From positions 1 to 32,438 of the forward strand of contig NZ_QJGZ01000027.1 of the NCBI RefSeq assembly GCF_003254585.1: 32,438 nucleotides of DNA, in the 5' to 3' direction. Made by a program: the position numbers and the translations under genes. Source of the stretch: Flavobacterium sharifuzzamanii (lineage in GTDB: Bacteria > Bacteroidota > Bacteroidia > Flavobacteriales > Flavobacteriaceae). This document shows positions 14,339 through 23,390 of the stretch, in pieces. The first letter of the stretch is position 1; every line of letters begins with the position of its first letter. The notes under the pieces are model-generated. The model did not search any database, was not told where the DNA came from, and saw only the letters and a list, made by a program, of their open reading frames with translations.

Positions 14339-16021
14339 ATGAAACAAATCAAATTAAAATGCAGATTTTCAAATGCCTTACAGGTATTTGTGTTACTATT
14401 TTTTTCTGGGGTTTCTATTATAGCGCAAAGCAAAAAGCCAAATATTTTGGTGCTTTGGGGTGATGATATTGGAACAACTAATATAAGTGCATACAGTGAT
14501 GGACTTATGGGATATACAACTCCTAACATAGATCGTTTAGCCAATGAGGGGTTAAGATTTTTACATTATTATGGAGAGCAAAGCTGTACTGCTGGTCGTG
14601 CGGCATTTTTAACAGGACAGCATGGTCTTCGTACAGGTCTTACAAAAGTAGGCTTTCCTGGAGCTCCTATGGGGATGAGTCAGTTAGATCCATCTGTCGG
14701 AGGTATTATGAAAAGCTTAGGATATGTTACAGGCCAGTTTGGTAAAAATCACGTCGGTGACCGAAACGAAAGTTTGCCAACGGTGAATGGTTTTGATGAG
14801 TTTTTTGGAAATCTGTATCACTTAAATGCAGAAGAAGAACCAGAATTGCCAGATTATCCTAAAGATCCGGAATATTTGAAAAAATTTGGACCAAGAGGAG
14901 TATTGAAATGTACTGCAACAAATGTTGATGATGCAACTACAGATCCTCGTTTTGGAAGAGTTGGAAAACAAAAAATTGAAGATACTGGAGCACTTACCAA
15001 AAAAAGAATGGAAACTATAGATGATGAAACTTCTGCTGCAGCAATTGATTTTATTAAGAGACAAAATGCAGCAGGAAAACCATTCTTTTGTTGGTTCAAC
15101 GCGACTCGTATGCACTTACGTACACACGTTAGAAAAGAACATAGAGGAAGATATACACATGGAGACAGTGAGTATATCGATGGTATGATTGAACATGATG
15201 AGACAATTGGAAGCATCTTAAAGGCATTAGACGAGTTAGGAATTGCAGATAATACCATAGTAGTATATTCTACAGATAATGGGCCTCACATGAATACTTG
15301 GCCTGATGGCGCTATGACTCCTTTCCGTTCAGAAAAAAACACCAACTGGGATGGAGCTTTCCGTGTTCCTTGTATCGTTCGTTGGCCAGGACATATTAAA
15401 CCTGGAACAGTAACTACTGAATTGATGAGTCATAATGACTGGATCCCAACTTTTGCTTCAATTGCAGGCGAACCAGATATCGTAAATAAACTTTTAAAAG
15501 GTTATTCAGCAAATGGAAAAACGTACAAAGTCCATTTGGACGGTTTTGATCAAAGTAAATTTTTGGAAGGCAAAACAGAAAAAAGTGCTAGAGATAAATT
15601 CTTTTATACAGATGACGATGGACTTTTGGTAGGTTTGAGAGAAGGAGATTATAAATATGTTTTTGCAGAACAACGTCTAGGAGGTACAATGGGTGTTTGG
15701 GCAGAACCATTTACCAAATTGCGTCTGCAAAAAATATTCAATCTATATCAAGATCCTTTTGAAAGAGCCGATATTACTTCAAATACTTTCTGGGATTGGC
15801 AGCTAAACCATGTGCAGTTAATGTACGGAGCAATACAAGATGTAGTTGTATTTGCAGAAACATTTAAAGAATTTCCTCCGAGATCAATACCGCCAAGTTT
15901 CTCTGCTTATACTATTATGGAAGAAGCGATGAAAGATATCAAAGCTCAAAAATATGTAGAGAAAAATGTTTTGCCTAAGTTAAAAGAAGAAGAAGAGGCA
16001 GCTTCAAAAAAGAAAAAATAA
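14339..16021 (+). CDS. Secreted sulfatase (arylsulfatase family)
   Basis: This is a sulfate-ester hydrolase of the alkaline-phosphatase superfamily. A signal peptide (about 1-30, ending SIIAQ) sends it to the periplasm or surface. Metal-binding D42-D43 are in LVLWGDDIGT. C83 in SCTAGRAAFLTGQ is the cysteine oxidised to formylglycine in type I sulfatases (C-x-A-x-R form). FGKNHVGD and STDNGPHM supply further site residues. Length 560 is normal; the tail is Glu/Lys-rich and ends in KKKK. No sulfatase-maturing enzyme is in the window, so activation would depend on one elsewhere. It heads a plus-strand accessory locus behind a long palindromic control region. The substrate is not deducible. Confidence 0.88.
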   Translation: MKQIKLKCRFSNALQVFVLLFFSGVSIIAQSKKPNILVLWGDDIGTTNISAYSDGLMGYTTPNIDRLANEGLRFLHYYGEQSCTAGRAAFLTGQHGLRTGLTKVGFPGAPMGMSQLDPSVGGIMKSLGYVTGQFGKNHVGDRNESLPTVNGFDEFFGNLYHLNAEEEPELPDYPKDPEYLKKFGPRGVLKCTATNVDDATTDPRFGRVGKQKIEDTGALTKKRMETIDDETSAAAIDFIKRQNAAGKPFFCWFNATRMHLRTHVRKEHRGRYTHGDSEYIDGMIEHDETIGSILKALDELGIADNTIVVYSTDNGPHMNTWPDGAMTPFRSEKNTNWDGAFRVPCIVRWPGHIKPGTVTTELMSHNDWIPTFASIAGEPDIVNKLLKGYSANGKTYKVHLDGFDQSKFLEGKTEKSARDKFFYTDDDGLLVGLREGDYKYVFAEQRLGGTMGVWAEPFTKLRLQKIFNLYQDPFERADITSNTFWDWQLNHVQLMYGAIQDVVVFAETFKEFPPRSIPPSFSAYTIMEEAMKDIKAQKYVEKNVLPKLKEEEEAASKKKK

Positions 16022-16027
16022 ATACGA

Positions 16028-16062
16028 AAAGAGATTCAGATGGATAATCTGAATCTCTTTTT
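16028..16062 (+). terminator. Terminator after the sulfatase gene
   Basis: AAAGAGATTCAGAT and ATCTGAATCTCTTT make a perfect 14-bp stem with a GGATA loop followed by Ts. It partly or fully separates the sulfatase from the HAD gene that starts 17 bp later. Confidence 0.85.
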
Positions 16063-16078
16063 ATAAAATAAAAGTATC

Positions 16079-17092
16079 ATGAAAAAAAGAATATTTATTT
16101 TATCACTCTCCATTTTATTTTTAGTTTCTTGTAAAAAATCAGAACCCGCAACTTCTACCACATCAGAAAGTAAACAGGGAGAAACAGCTGTAAATGGTGA
16201 TCCTCTGCCAAGCTGGAACGATGGAGCTTTAAAAAAAGATATCATTGCTTATGTTGAAAAAGTAACCAAAGAAGGAAGTCCGGACTTTATTCCAACAGAA
16301 AACAGAATTGCCACTTTTGATAATGACGGAACACTTTGGGCCGAAAAACCTTTAGCGCAGGAATTATTTGCCTTTTACCGAGTTAAAAAAATGGTTGAAG
16401 CAAATCCTGAATTAGCAAAAAAGCAGCCTTTTAAAGCCGTAATCGAAAAAGATAAAACATTCTTTGAAAAAGGCGGTGACAAAGCACTTGTCGAATTAGT
16501 TGTAGCAACGCACACAGGAATGACAGAAGATGAATTTGAAGTAGCAGCCAAAGACTTTTTTACTGGAGCAAAATATCCAGGAAAAAATGTACCCTTAAAA
16601 CAAATAAGATATCAGCCTCAGTTAGAGCTTTTGAATTATTTGCGTGCCAACGGATTCAAAACTTATATTGTAACGGGTGGAACGGTTGAATTTGTTCGTG
16701 CTATATCTCCAGAATTTTATGGAATTCCAAAAGAGCAAGTGGTTGGAACTTCTTTCAAATATAAATTTGATGATGCTAAAAATGCAGTTATCAGAGAACC
16801 AGCTTTAAATCATTTTAACGATAAAGAGGGTAAGCCTGTGGCAATACAGCTACAGATTGGACAACGTCCAGTTTTTGCCTGTGGAAACGAAGGTGGCGCT
16901 GGAGATCTTGCCATGTTACGTTATTCGCAAGGAAATAAATATCCTTCTTTCCAATTAATTGTAAATCACAATGATTCTATTAGAGAATACAATTATCAGG
17001 AAAAAGATAATTTGTCTTTAAACACTGCGGCAAAATATAAATATCATGTAATAAGCATGAAAGATGACTGGAAAAAAGTTTTTGCAGATTAA
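16079..17092 (+). CDS. HAD-superfamily phosphatase lipoprotein
   Basis: A lipoprotein signal ends at C18 (LFLVSC), placing the protein in the envelope. The HAD motifs of the phosphoserine-phosphatase type follow: motif I D81-N-D83 in ATFDNDGTLW, motif II Thr in YIVTGGTVEF, and motif IV Asp in GNEGGAGDLAML. A large insertion between motifs I and II acts as cap. The likely reaction is hydrolysis of a phosphate monoester outside the cytoplasm; the substrate is unknown. Envelope anchoring is less common than the cytoplasmic form of this superfamily. It lies between the sulfatase and a barrel protein. Confidence 0.82.
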   Translation: MKKRIFILSLSILFLVSCKKSEPATSTTSESKQGETAVNGDPLPSWNDGALKKDIIAYVEKVTKEGSPDFIPTENRIATFDNDGTLWAEKPLAQELFAFYRVKKMVEANPELAKKQPFKAVIEKDKTFFEKGGDKALVELVVATHTGMTEDEFEVAAKDFFTGAKYPGKNVPLKQIRYQPQLELLNYLRANGFKTYIVTGGTVEFVRAISPEFYGIPKEQVVGTSFKYKFDDAKNAVIREPALNHFNDKEGKPVAIQLQIGQRPVFACGNEGGAGDLAMLRYSQGNKYPSFQLIVNHNDSIREYNYQEKDNLSLNTAAKYKYHVISMKDDWKKVFAD

Positions 17093-17162
17093 ATAAAGTA
17101 GAATTGTTTGCAGATTATAGGTTAAAGAGTTGAAGTTTTGTCTATTAATAAATTTAAGCCGT

Positions 17163-17963
17163 ATGAAAAATTCTTTTTTAGCAATATTGCTGATGACCAC
17201 TTTTACAATTTCTGCTCAGGAAGAACCTGCAAAACCAGGAAATAGCGCACAAGAACTTGCTGATAAAATGGCAAATCCTGTGGCGAGTTTAATTAGTGTC
17301 CCGCTGCAAAACAATCTTACTTACGGAATTGGCCCATATAATGGAATAAAGTATCAGATCAATATACAGCCCGTTGTTCCTTTTAAGTTGAGTGAAAATT
17401 TAAACTTAATTACTCGTTATATTCTTCCAGTCGTAGATCAGCAGGATGTTACGGGAGAAAACACACATGAGTTTGGTTTGAGCGATGCAACGGTGACGGC
17501 ATTTTTTGCTCCTAAAACTAAAGGAATCATTTTAGGTGTCGGTCCTGCTTTTTTAGTGCCAACTGCTACAGAAAAATTTTTAGGAACAGAAAAATTCGGA
17601 ATTGGACCTAGCGTTTTAGTAATGCATCAAGGAAAAGGGCTTTCCATAGGCTTTCTAGCCAATCAAATTTGGTCTGTTGCAGGAAATGCCGATAGAGCAG
17701 ATTTCAATCAGTTTTACACACAAATATTCTTAACGCATAGTTATAAAAGCGGTGCAAGTTTAGGAATCACTTCAGAAATTACTCAAAATTGGCAAGGAAA
17801 TACTACCCTTATAACCGTTAGTCCAAATGTTGGTGCAATTACAAAATTAGGAGGTCAGACGATGCAATTTGCCGTTATGCCTTTAATACCAGTCGTTGGA
17901 CATCAATCTATAAAACCAGACTGGGGACTAAGAGCGGTGGTAGCATTTATATTCCCACAATAA
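17163..17963 (+). CDS. Outer-membrane barrel-like protein (MetA/SphA-type)
   Basis: 266 residues with a signal peptide MKNSFLAILLMTTFTISAQ. The rest has alternating short beta-strand segments with glycine and aromatic residues and ends in an aromatic strand (LRAVVAFIFPQ), as in outer-membrane barrels. Wording such as LNLITRYILPVV and GLSDATVTAFFAPK resembles the phenol-degradation MetA-like barrel family. The start at 17163 is chosen over 17130 because only this one gives a proper signal peptide. It may serve as a channel for products of the neighbouring enzymes (inference). Confidence 0.75.
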   Translation: MKNSFLAILLMTTFTISAQEEPAKPGNSAQELADKMANPVASLISVPLQNNLTYGIGPYNGIKYQINIQPVVPFKLSENLNLITRYILPVVDQQDVTGENTHEFGLSDATVTAFFAPKTKGIILGVGPAFLVPTATEKFLGTEKFGIGPSVLVMHQGKGLSIGFLANQIWSVAGNADRADFNQFYTQIFLTHSYKSGASLGITSEITQNWQGNTTLITVSPNVGAITKLGGQTMQFAVMPLIPVVGHQSIKPDWGLRAVVAFIFPQ

Positions 17964-18015
17964 TTTTCCATGAAAATTTAGAAAATATCATTTTAATCTT
18001 TTAATACTGTATAAA

Positions 18016-19464
18016 ATGAAGACTAAAATAATTTCACTTTTTATTATTGCGTTATTTATTTCTTGCAATAAAACTTCGACTGAAAAAACGGAATCGGCTT
18101 CTGCAGAATCTGTTTCAAGCACTTTCAAACCAGCTAATCTGAATGAACAAATAATTTATAATCGGGCAGTTGAAGCTGTTGTTTGGGGAATGCCAGCTGT
18201 AAATTTTGAACTGCTCAATGAAAGTTTAACCGCTGCAAAAGGTAATTTTAATGAGATCATTTATTGGTCAGGATTAATAAATTCAAAGAATCAAACATTA
18301 ACACCAAATCCTGATGTTGTTTATATAAATCCTTTATATGACACTAGAAAAGGACCTGTTGTGTTAGAAATTCCAGCTGCTGAAGGTGCGTCTTTTTTAA
18401 CGGGAAGCCTCGATGATGGCTGGCAAACCGCAATTGAAGATATTGGTCCGGCGGGTGTTGATAAAGGAAAAGGTGGAAAATATTTAATTTTGCCACCAGA
18501 TTATAAAGATAAAATACCAGCAGGATATATTCCGATGCCATCATCAACTTATACAGGTTTTGCAATTCTTAGATCCAATCTTACTGACGGAAGCCCAGCT
18601 GATCTAAAACGCGCCGTTGATTATGGAAAGAGAATCAAAATTTATCCTTATTCTCAAGCGTCAAATCCACCAGCTACAAAATTTACCGATTTGCTTGAAG
18701 TCGATTTCAGCAATACAATTCCATATAATTTTCATTTTTTCGAACTCTTAAATCAGTTTACACAGCGTGAACCGTGGCTGACTCGAGATTTAGTTATGGT
18801 TGATTTTTTAAAATCAATTGGTATAGAAAAAGGAAAAACTTTTCAGGCAGATGCCCGAACAAAAGAGATTCTGGAAATAGCCGTAAAAGATGCCGGAAAA
18901 TGGATTGACAGTAAATATGAGGCAATTTTTACTCCTCCTTTTTATGACGGTACAAACTGGGCATTACCAGCTTCTCAAGATGTTGTAAAAGCGATAATGT
19001 CCAATTATACAGCTCCAAATATTTATCCAGTAAGCGAACGAGCAATAAGCTACTCAATCGCTTATTTCAGTGCTAAACATTTAGGCACAGGGCAGTTTTA
19101 TTTAATGACAATTAAAGACGATAAAGGGCAAGAATTTGATGGTTCAAAATTGTATCAATTGCATTTACCGCCAAATGTTCCTGTAAAATTATATTGGTCT
19201 GTAACGGCTTACGATCGTGAAACGCATGCTCTAATTAAAGACATGAAATATTTCAGCCGAGCTTCGACATCGCCTGGACTTCAAAAAAACAGCGATGGTT
19301 CTGTCGATATTTATTTTGGAGCAAAAGCACCTGCAGGAAAAGAATCAAACTGGGTTCCTACCGATCCGAAAGGAAAATTTGAATTATTAGCTCGCTTCTA
19401 TGGACCAGAAAAAGGGTTTTTTGAGAAAACTTGGAAAATGGGTGATTTGACAGAAGTGAAATAA
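18016..19464 (+). CDS. DUF1254/DUF1214 lipoprotein, first paralogue
   Basis: 482 residues with a lipobox at C17 (LFISC), so it is anchored in the envelope. The N-terminal half matches DUF1254 (YNRAVEAVVWGMPAVNFELL, TPNPDVVYINPLYDT) and the C-terminal half DUF1214 (KLYWSVTAYDRETHALI, GSVDIYFGAKAPAGKESNW, RFYGPEKGFFEKTW). The family has no established biochemical function. The next gene encodes a paralogue with the same layout, pointing to duplication. Gap to the barrel gene is 52 bp. Confidence 0.88.
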   Translation: MKTKIISLFIIALFISCNKTSTEKTESASAESVSSTFKPANLNEQIIYNRAVEAVVWGMPAVNFELLNESLTAAKGNFNEIIYWSGLINSKNQTLTPNPDVVYINPLYDTRKGPVVLEIPAAEGASFLTGSLDDGWQTAIEDIGPAGVDKGKGGKYLILPPDYKDKIPAGYIPMPSSTYTGFAILRSNLTDGSPADLKRAVDYGKRIKIYPYSQASNPPATKFTDLLEVDFSNTIPYNFHFFELLNQFTQREPWLTRDLVMVDFLKSIGIEKGKTFQADARTKEILEIAVKDAGKWIDSKYEAIFTPPFYDGTNWALPASQDVVKAIMSNYTAPNIYPVSERAISYSIAYFSAKHLGTGQFYLMTIKDDKGQEFDGSKLYQLHLPPNVPVKLYWSVTAYDRETHALIKDMKYFSRASTSPGLQKNSDGSVDIYFGAKAPAGKESNWVPTDPKGKFELLARFYGPEKGFFEKTWKMGDLTEVK

Positions 19465-19495
19465 TGAACTGAATTTTAACCGAAAAATAAACCTC

Positions 19496-20968
19496 ATGAA
19501 AAATAAATTTCCAATATTTCTAGCAACTTTTTTCTTGATATTAAATCTTGGATGTGAAAAGAAGACAACAGAAAATGCTTCGTCAGCAACAGTTGCATCA
19601 TCTGGAACTGAAATTAAAATGGATGGCGAATTACCTTCAAAAGAATCCATTCCTAAATTATTTGATGAAATGGATTTTCAACAGGCAACGCAATGTTATT
19701 TATGGGGATTGCCAATTGTAGCTTTCGCCGAATGGCAACAACAACATTATAAAACATTCCATGCAACGAGCAATGATCTTGTTTTGTATAATTCCTATCA
19801 TGACAGACTAGGGATTTTAACGGCAAATGCTACAACTCCTTATATCATGTCATTTATAGATTTGAAAGCAAACGGACCAACAGTTATCGAAATGCCAGCT
19901 GGGCGCACTGCTGGAGGATTGAGTGATTTCTGGCAAAGAGAAGAGGCTGTAATTGGAGAAATGGGGCCAGATAAAGGAAAAGGAGGAAAATATGTTTTGG
20001 TACCGCCAACAATGAAAGATTTTAAAGCTGATGGATATTTTATAATTCCGTGTACGACTGTAAATAATTTCTTTGGTTTTAGAACATTAGATCCAGATCC
20101 TAAGGTTACTGAAGAATTGGTAAAAAAAGTTAAAATATACCCTTACGCACAAAGAGCAAATCCGACGGCAACAAAAATAGTGAGTCCGCCTGCTGATAAA
20201 AAGTGGTACGGAATTCAGCCATCGGGAATTAAATATTGGGAATGTCTACATGCCATTTTGCAAGATGAACCAGTTGAGGAACGTGATCGTTTCTTTATGG
20301 CTTGGCTTAAAAACCTTGGTATAGAAAAAGGAAAACCTTTTGCACCCGATGATCGTCAGAAGAAAATTTTAATTGCTGCCGCAGAAAAGGGTGAACAAAT
20401 GGCAATGGCTAATTCTTATGAAAAACGCTTTGCAGCTGTAAGACACTGGCCGGATAAAAAATGGGATTATGTCATTACGATGAAAAATTCTGCTCAACGC
20501 GAAGAAAATTTTGACGAATTTTTTGAGAGATCTGCTTATTTCTATGAAGCCGTAACTTTTTCTAACGCAATGATATCAAAAACTCCGAATTTAGGTCAAG
20601 CCTATTTAGGGAATTATTCCGATAGTGATGGAAATTGGCTTGATGGAGGAAAAAATTATACTTTAAATGTTCCGGCAAATCCGCCTGCGGTTAATTTTTG
20701 GTCCATAACAGTTTACGATTCAGCAACTCGATGTCTGATTGATAATCCGCAAAAAAATGCCGATTTATCGTCTCGTAAAGATTTGATTAAAAACTCAGAT
20801 GGTTCAGTTGATTTGTTTTTTGGGCCAAAAGCTCCAGCAGGAAAAGAGAAAAACTGGGTTCAGACTTTGCCAGGAAAACATTGGTTTACTTATATGCGTT
20901 TCTATGGACCAACAAAAGCTTATTTTGACAAAAGCTGGAAAATGGATGATATTAAAGAAGTAAAATAA
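19496..20968 (+). CDS. DUF1254/DUF1214 lipoprotein, second paralogue
   Basis: 490 residues, lipobox C20 (LNLGC). It has the same domain order as its upstream neighbour: DUF1254 (QCYLWGLPIVAFAEW, TANATTPYIMSFIDL) then DUF1214 (NFWSITVYDSATRCLI, GSVDLFFGPKAPAGKEKNW, RFYGPTKAYFDKSWKM). The two are clearly related but far from identical, so the duplication is old or they were acquired together. The start is 31 bp after the first copy and the DUF2252 gene starts 11 bp after its stop, so this part is a tight operon. Confidence 0.88.
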   Translation: MKNKFPIFLATFFLILNLGCEKKTTENASSATVASSGTEIKMDGELPSKESIPKLFDEMDFQQATQCYLWGLPIVAFAEWQQQHYKTFHATSNDLVLYNSYHDRLGILTANATTPYIMSFIDLKANGPTVIEMPAGRTAGGLSDFWQREEAVIGEMGPDKGKGGKYVLVPPTMKDFKADGYFIIPCTTVNNFFGFRTLDPDPKVTEELVKKVKIYPYAQRANPTATKIVSPPADKKWYGIQPSGIKYWECLHAILQDEPVEERDRFFMAWLKNLGIEKGKPFAPDDRQKKILIAAAEKGEQMAMANSYEKRFAAVRHWPDKKWDYVITMKNSAQREENFDEFFERSAYFYEAVTFSNAMISKTPNLGQAYLGNYSDSDGNWLDGGKNYTLNVPANPPAVNFWSITVYDSATRCLIDNPQKNADLSSRKDLIKNSDGSVDLFFGPKAPAGKEKNWVQTLPGKHWFTYMRFYGPTKAYFDKSWKMDDIKEVK

Positions 20969-20979
20969 TTATCATCGAT

Positions 20980-22380
20980 ATGAGCGAAGATTCAAAACAT
21001 ATAGCCGAAACCCCATTTAATCCGATAGCGTCAAAGGCAGAACGGTATGAAAAAGGAGCTTCGATTAGAAAGAAAATTCCTTTGGAGAAACACAAGGAAT
21101 GGAATTCTTTAAAAAACCGAAAAAATCCAGTAGATATTTTAATTCAGACTAGCGAAGGAAGAGTTGAAAGCCTACTGCCAATTCGATACAGAAGAATGAT
21201 GGAATCTCCTTTTGCATTTTATAGAGGTGCCGCTGCTATCATGGCTGCCGATCTGGCTCATACTCCTGTATCGGGAATAAATCTCCAGCTTTGCGGTGAT
21301 TGCCATTTGATGAATTTTGGCGGATTTGCAACTCCAGAACGAAAATTGGTTTTTGATATTAATGATTTTGATGAAACTTTTCCAGGACCTTGGGAATGGG
21401 ATATAAAAAGACTTGCAGCCAGTTTTGTTATTGCTGGAAGATGGCGAAAATTCTCCCATAAAAACTGTAAAGAATTTGCTTGGAATGTTGCAGATAGTTA
21501 CAAACGGCACATGATCGATTACAGCAAACTTTCGGCACTGCAGATTTGGTATGCCGATATTGATTTGGCAGAGCTGATTGAATTAGGCCGAGATAAAGAA
21601 TTTAAAGAATTTGACCAGAAAAGAATTAAAAAGGCATCAGAGTATACCGCTCACGAAAAAGAGTTTGCAAAGATGACCTATTTTGATGGCGCTAGAGCTC
21701 GTATAAAAGATGATCCGCCCTTGATATTTCACCCAACAGGAGAACTCGAAAAACAAGTGGCTAAAGAAGGCGAGATTATCCATAATAGATATCTAGAATC
21801 GCTTTCAGAAGAAAAACAGATTTTGTTAAGCCGATACATGCTTCATGATATTGTTATAAAAGTAGTGGGTGTTGGCAGTGTTGGAACATTGTGTGGCATT
21901 AGTCTGTTAATGTCGGCAACTGGAGAACCTATTTTTTTACAGTTTAAAGAAGCCCGAAAAAGTGTATTAGAAGGAAACGTAAAAATAAAAGGAAAATACA
22001 GCCATCAAGGCGAACGTATTGTAATGGGACAAAAGCTAATGCAGTCTGCATCGGATATGTTTTTGGGATGGACAGACGACAGTAAAAATAGATTTTTCTA
22101 CATCCGCCAGCTCAGAGATGCCAAAGTAAAACCGGTTCTAGAAGTGATGAAGTCTAAAAATATGGCAGAATATGCCAAAGCTTGCGGATGGGCTCTTGCA
22201 AGAGCTCACGCACGTTCGGGAGATCCTTCTCTAATTTCGGGCTATATTGGAGATACAGACGAATTTGCCGATGCCATTTCAGAATTTTCAGTTTTATATG
22301 CCGATCAAAACGAGTCGGATTATAATAAAATGCTGGAAGCGATAAAACATGGAAAACTACCGATAGCTGCAGAAATCTGA
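20980..22380 (+). CDS. DUF2252 family protein
   Basis: 466 residues, no signal peptide, so cytoplasmic while its neighbours are exported. It matches DUF2252 by MMESPFAFYRGAAAIMAADL, CGDCHLMNFGGF (105-116) and LVFDINDFDET (123-133). GDxHxxNFG followed by a D-x-N-D-F-D block resembles the catalytic loop and metal-binding Asp of aminoglycoside-phosphotransferase-like kinases, so a kinase-like fold is plausible. No activity is established for the family. It is the last gene of the tight stretch 18016-22380. Confidence 0.85.
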   Translation: MSEDSKHIAETPFNPIASKAERYEKGASIRKKIPLEKHKEWNSLKNRKNPVDILIQTSEGRVESLLPIRYRRMMESPFAFYRGAAAIMAADLAHTPVSGINLQLCGDCHLMNFGGFATPERKLVFDINDFDETFPGPWEWDIKRLAASFVIAGRWRKFSHKNCKEFAWNVADSYKRHMIDYSKLSALQIWYADIDLAELIELGRDKEFKEFDQKRIKKASEYTAHEKEFAKMTYFDGARARIKDDPPLIFHPTGELEKQVAKEGEIIHNRYLESLSEEKQILLSRYMLHDIVIKVVGVGSVGTLCGISLLMSATGEPIFLQFKEARKSVLEGNVKIKGKYSHQGERIVMGQKLMQSASDMFLGWTDDSKNRFFYIRQLRDAKVKPVLEVMKSKNMAEYAKACGWALARAHARSGDPSLISGYIGDTDEFADAISEFSVLYADQNESDYNKMLEAIKHGKLPIAAEI

Positions 22381-22681
22381 TTTTTTGCTATCAAAAGAAA
22401 TACAACAAATATGTAGCTGTGTAAAGTAAATTAAACTTTAAAAAATCTTAAAATATTGAACAAAATATGTCAGAAAACAGCAAAGTAAGATTTTATTTAT
22501 TTAATACTGTTAATTAAAGAAAATGATTTATCTTTGAGAGTGATCTAAGTGATTGTTTAGTAATGGTTTGTGTTATATAAGCCATTATTGATATCTTTTT
22601 CGCCCCCACGTTCAAGATTTTTACGTTTTTAATACATTCGAGTTAAACTGATTTAATTATTAATTTAATAAATACCACAAC
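22381..22681 (+). promoter_or_regulatory. Promoter and structured leader of the DUF4136 gene
   Basis: A TATCTTTG -7 box lies at 22529-22536, predicting a leader of about 140 nt. Within it TAATGGTTT (22561-22569) can pair with AAGCCATTA (22579-22587), and a C-run CGCCCCCACG (22601-22610) follows. A similar C-run precedes the AraC gene. Nothing coding was seen. Confidence 0.55.
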
Positions 22682-23260
22682 ATGAATATTAAAAGAACAA
22701 GTCTTCGTATAATCCCAGTCTTATTTTTGGGTTTGTTTTACAGCTGCTCTCCAACTGTAAAAGTTACAACTGATTATGATCATTCAGCTAACTTCAGCGA
22801 ATACAAAACTTTTGCGGTTTATGACTTAAAAGCGCAGCAAGGCCAGGTAAATCAGTTAAATGTTGATCGTGTTGCAAAAGCAATTCGAAACGAAATGCTG
22901 GCAAAAGGATTTACAGAATCTAGTAATCCTGATTTAAAAGTTAATGCCGTTTCTATCCTAAAAAACAAAACATCGGTTAGTGCTAATACAGACTTTTACG
23001 GTTATGGCGGAATGTATCGACCATACGGATATTGGGGAGGCGGTGCTATGATGGGCGGTGCCAATACAACATTTAATACCTACGATTATGTTGATGGTTC
23101 CCTAGTTATAGATATCGTATCTACAAAAACAGACAAGCTGGTTTGGCAAGGAATTGGAAATGCCGAAATTGACAGCAGACCAGATAATCCCGAACAATTT
23201 ATAAACGACGCAATCAAAAAAATATTAACTGGTTTCCCTCCAGGAGCAGTTAAAAAATAA
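22682..23260 (+). CDS. DUF4136 lipoprotein
   Basis: 192 residues with a lipoprotein signal ending at C22 (LFYSC). TDYDHSANFSEYKTFAVYD, DLKVNAVSI and GSLVIDIVSTKTDKLVWQGIGNAEI are typical DUF4136 segments. A Gly/Tyr-rich stretch (about residues 101-123) interrupts the middle. Function unknown; members are common envelope lipoproteins of Bacteroidota. It has its own promoter, so it is probably a separate unit from the DUF2252 operon. Confidence 0.85.
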   Translation: MNIKRTSLRIIPVLFLGLFYSCSPTVKVTTDYDHSANFSEYKTFAVYDLKAQQGQVNQLNVDRVAKAIRNEMLAKGFTESSNPDLKVNAVSILKNKTSVSANTDFYGYGGMYRPYGYWGGGAMMGGANTTFNTYDYVDGSLVIDIVSTKTDKLVWQGIGNAEIDSRPDNPEQFINDAIKKILTGFPPGAVKK

Positions 23261-23275
23261 TACAATAAAGCATTT

Positions 23276-23300
23276 GTACTTGCCATACTTTGGCAAGTAC
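23276..23300. terminator. Hairpin after the DUF4136 gene
   Basis: GTACTTGCCA and TGGCAAGTAC form a perfect 10-bp stem with a TACTT loop, 15 bp after the stop. The following TTTCTCTTTC is only a weak U-tract, so this may be a terminator or an operator for the next gene. Confidence 0.55.
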
Positions 23301-23390
23301 AGTGTTTCTCTTTCTACATACGCCCCCCATCGTATTCTATTTTTAAGATTTTAAGAAAAATAATTATTTACTCAAATTAAGCTTAAAAAA

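Noticed and set aside
14822..15258. Long minus-strand frames inside the sulfatase gene
   Set aside because: They are Ser/Cys/Phe-rich antisense shadows with no start context or family character.
17130..17162. Upstream start for the first barrel protein
   Set aside because: Starting at 17130 adds 11 residues before a standard signal peptide; the ATG at 17163 gives a proper signal sequence.
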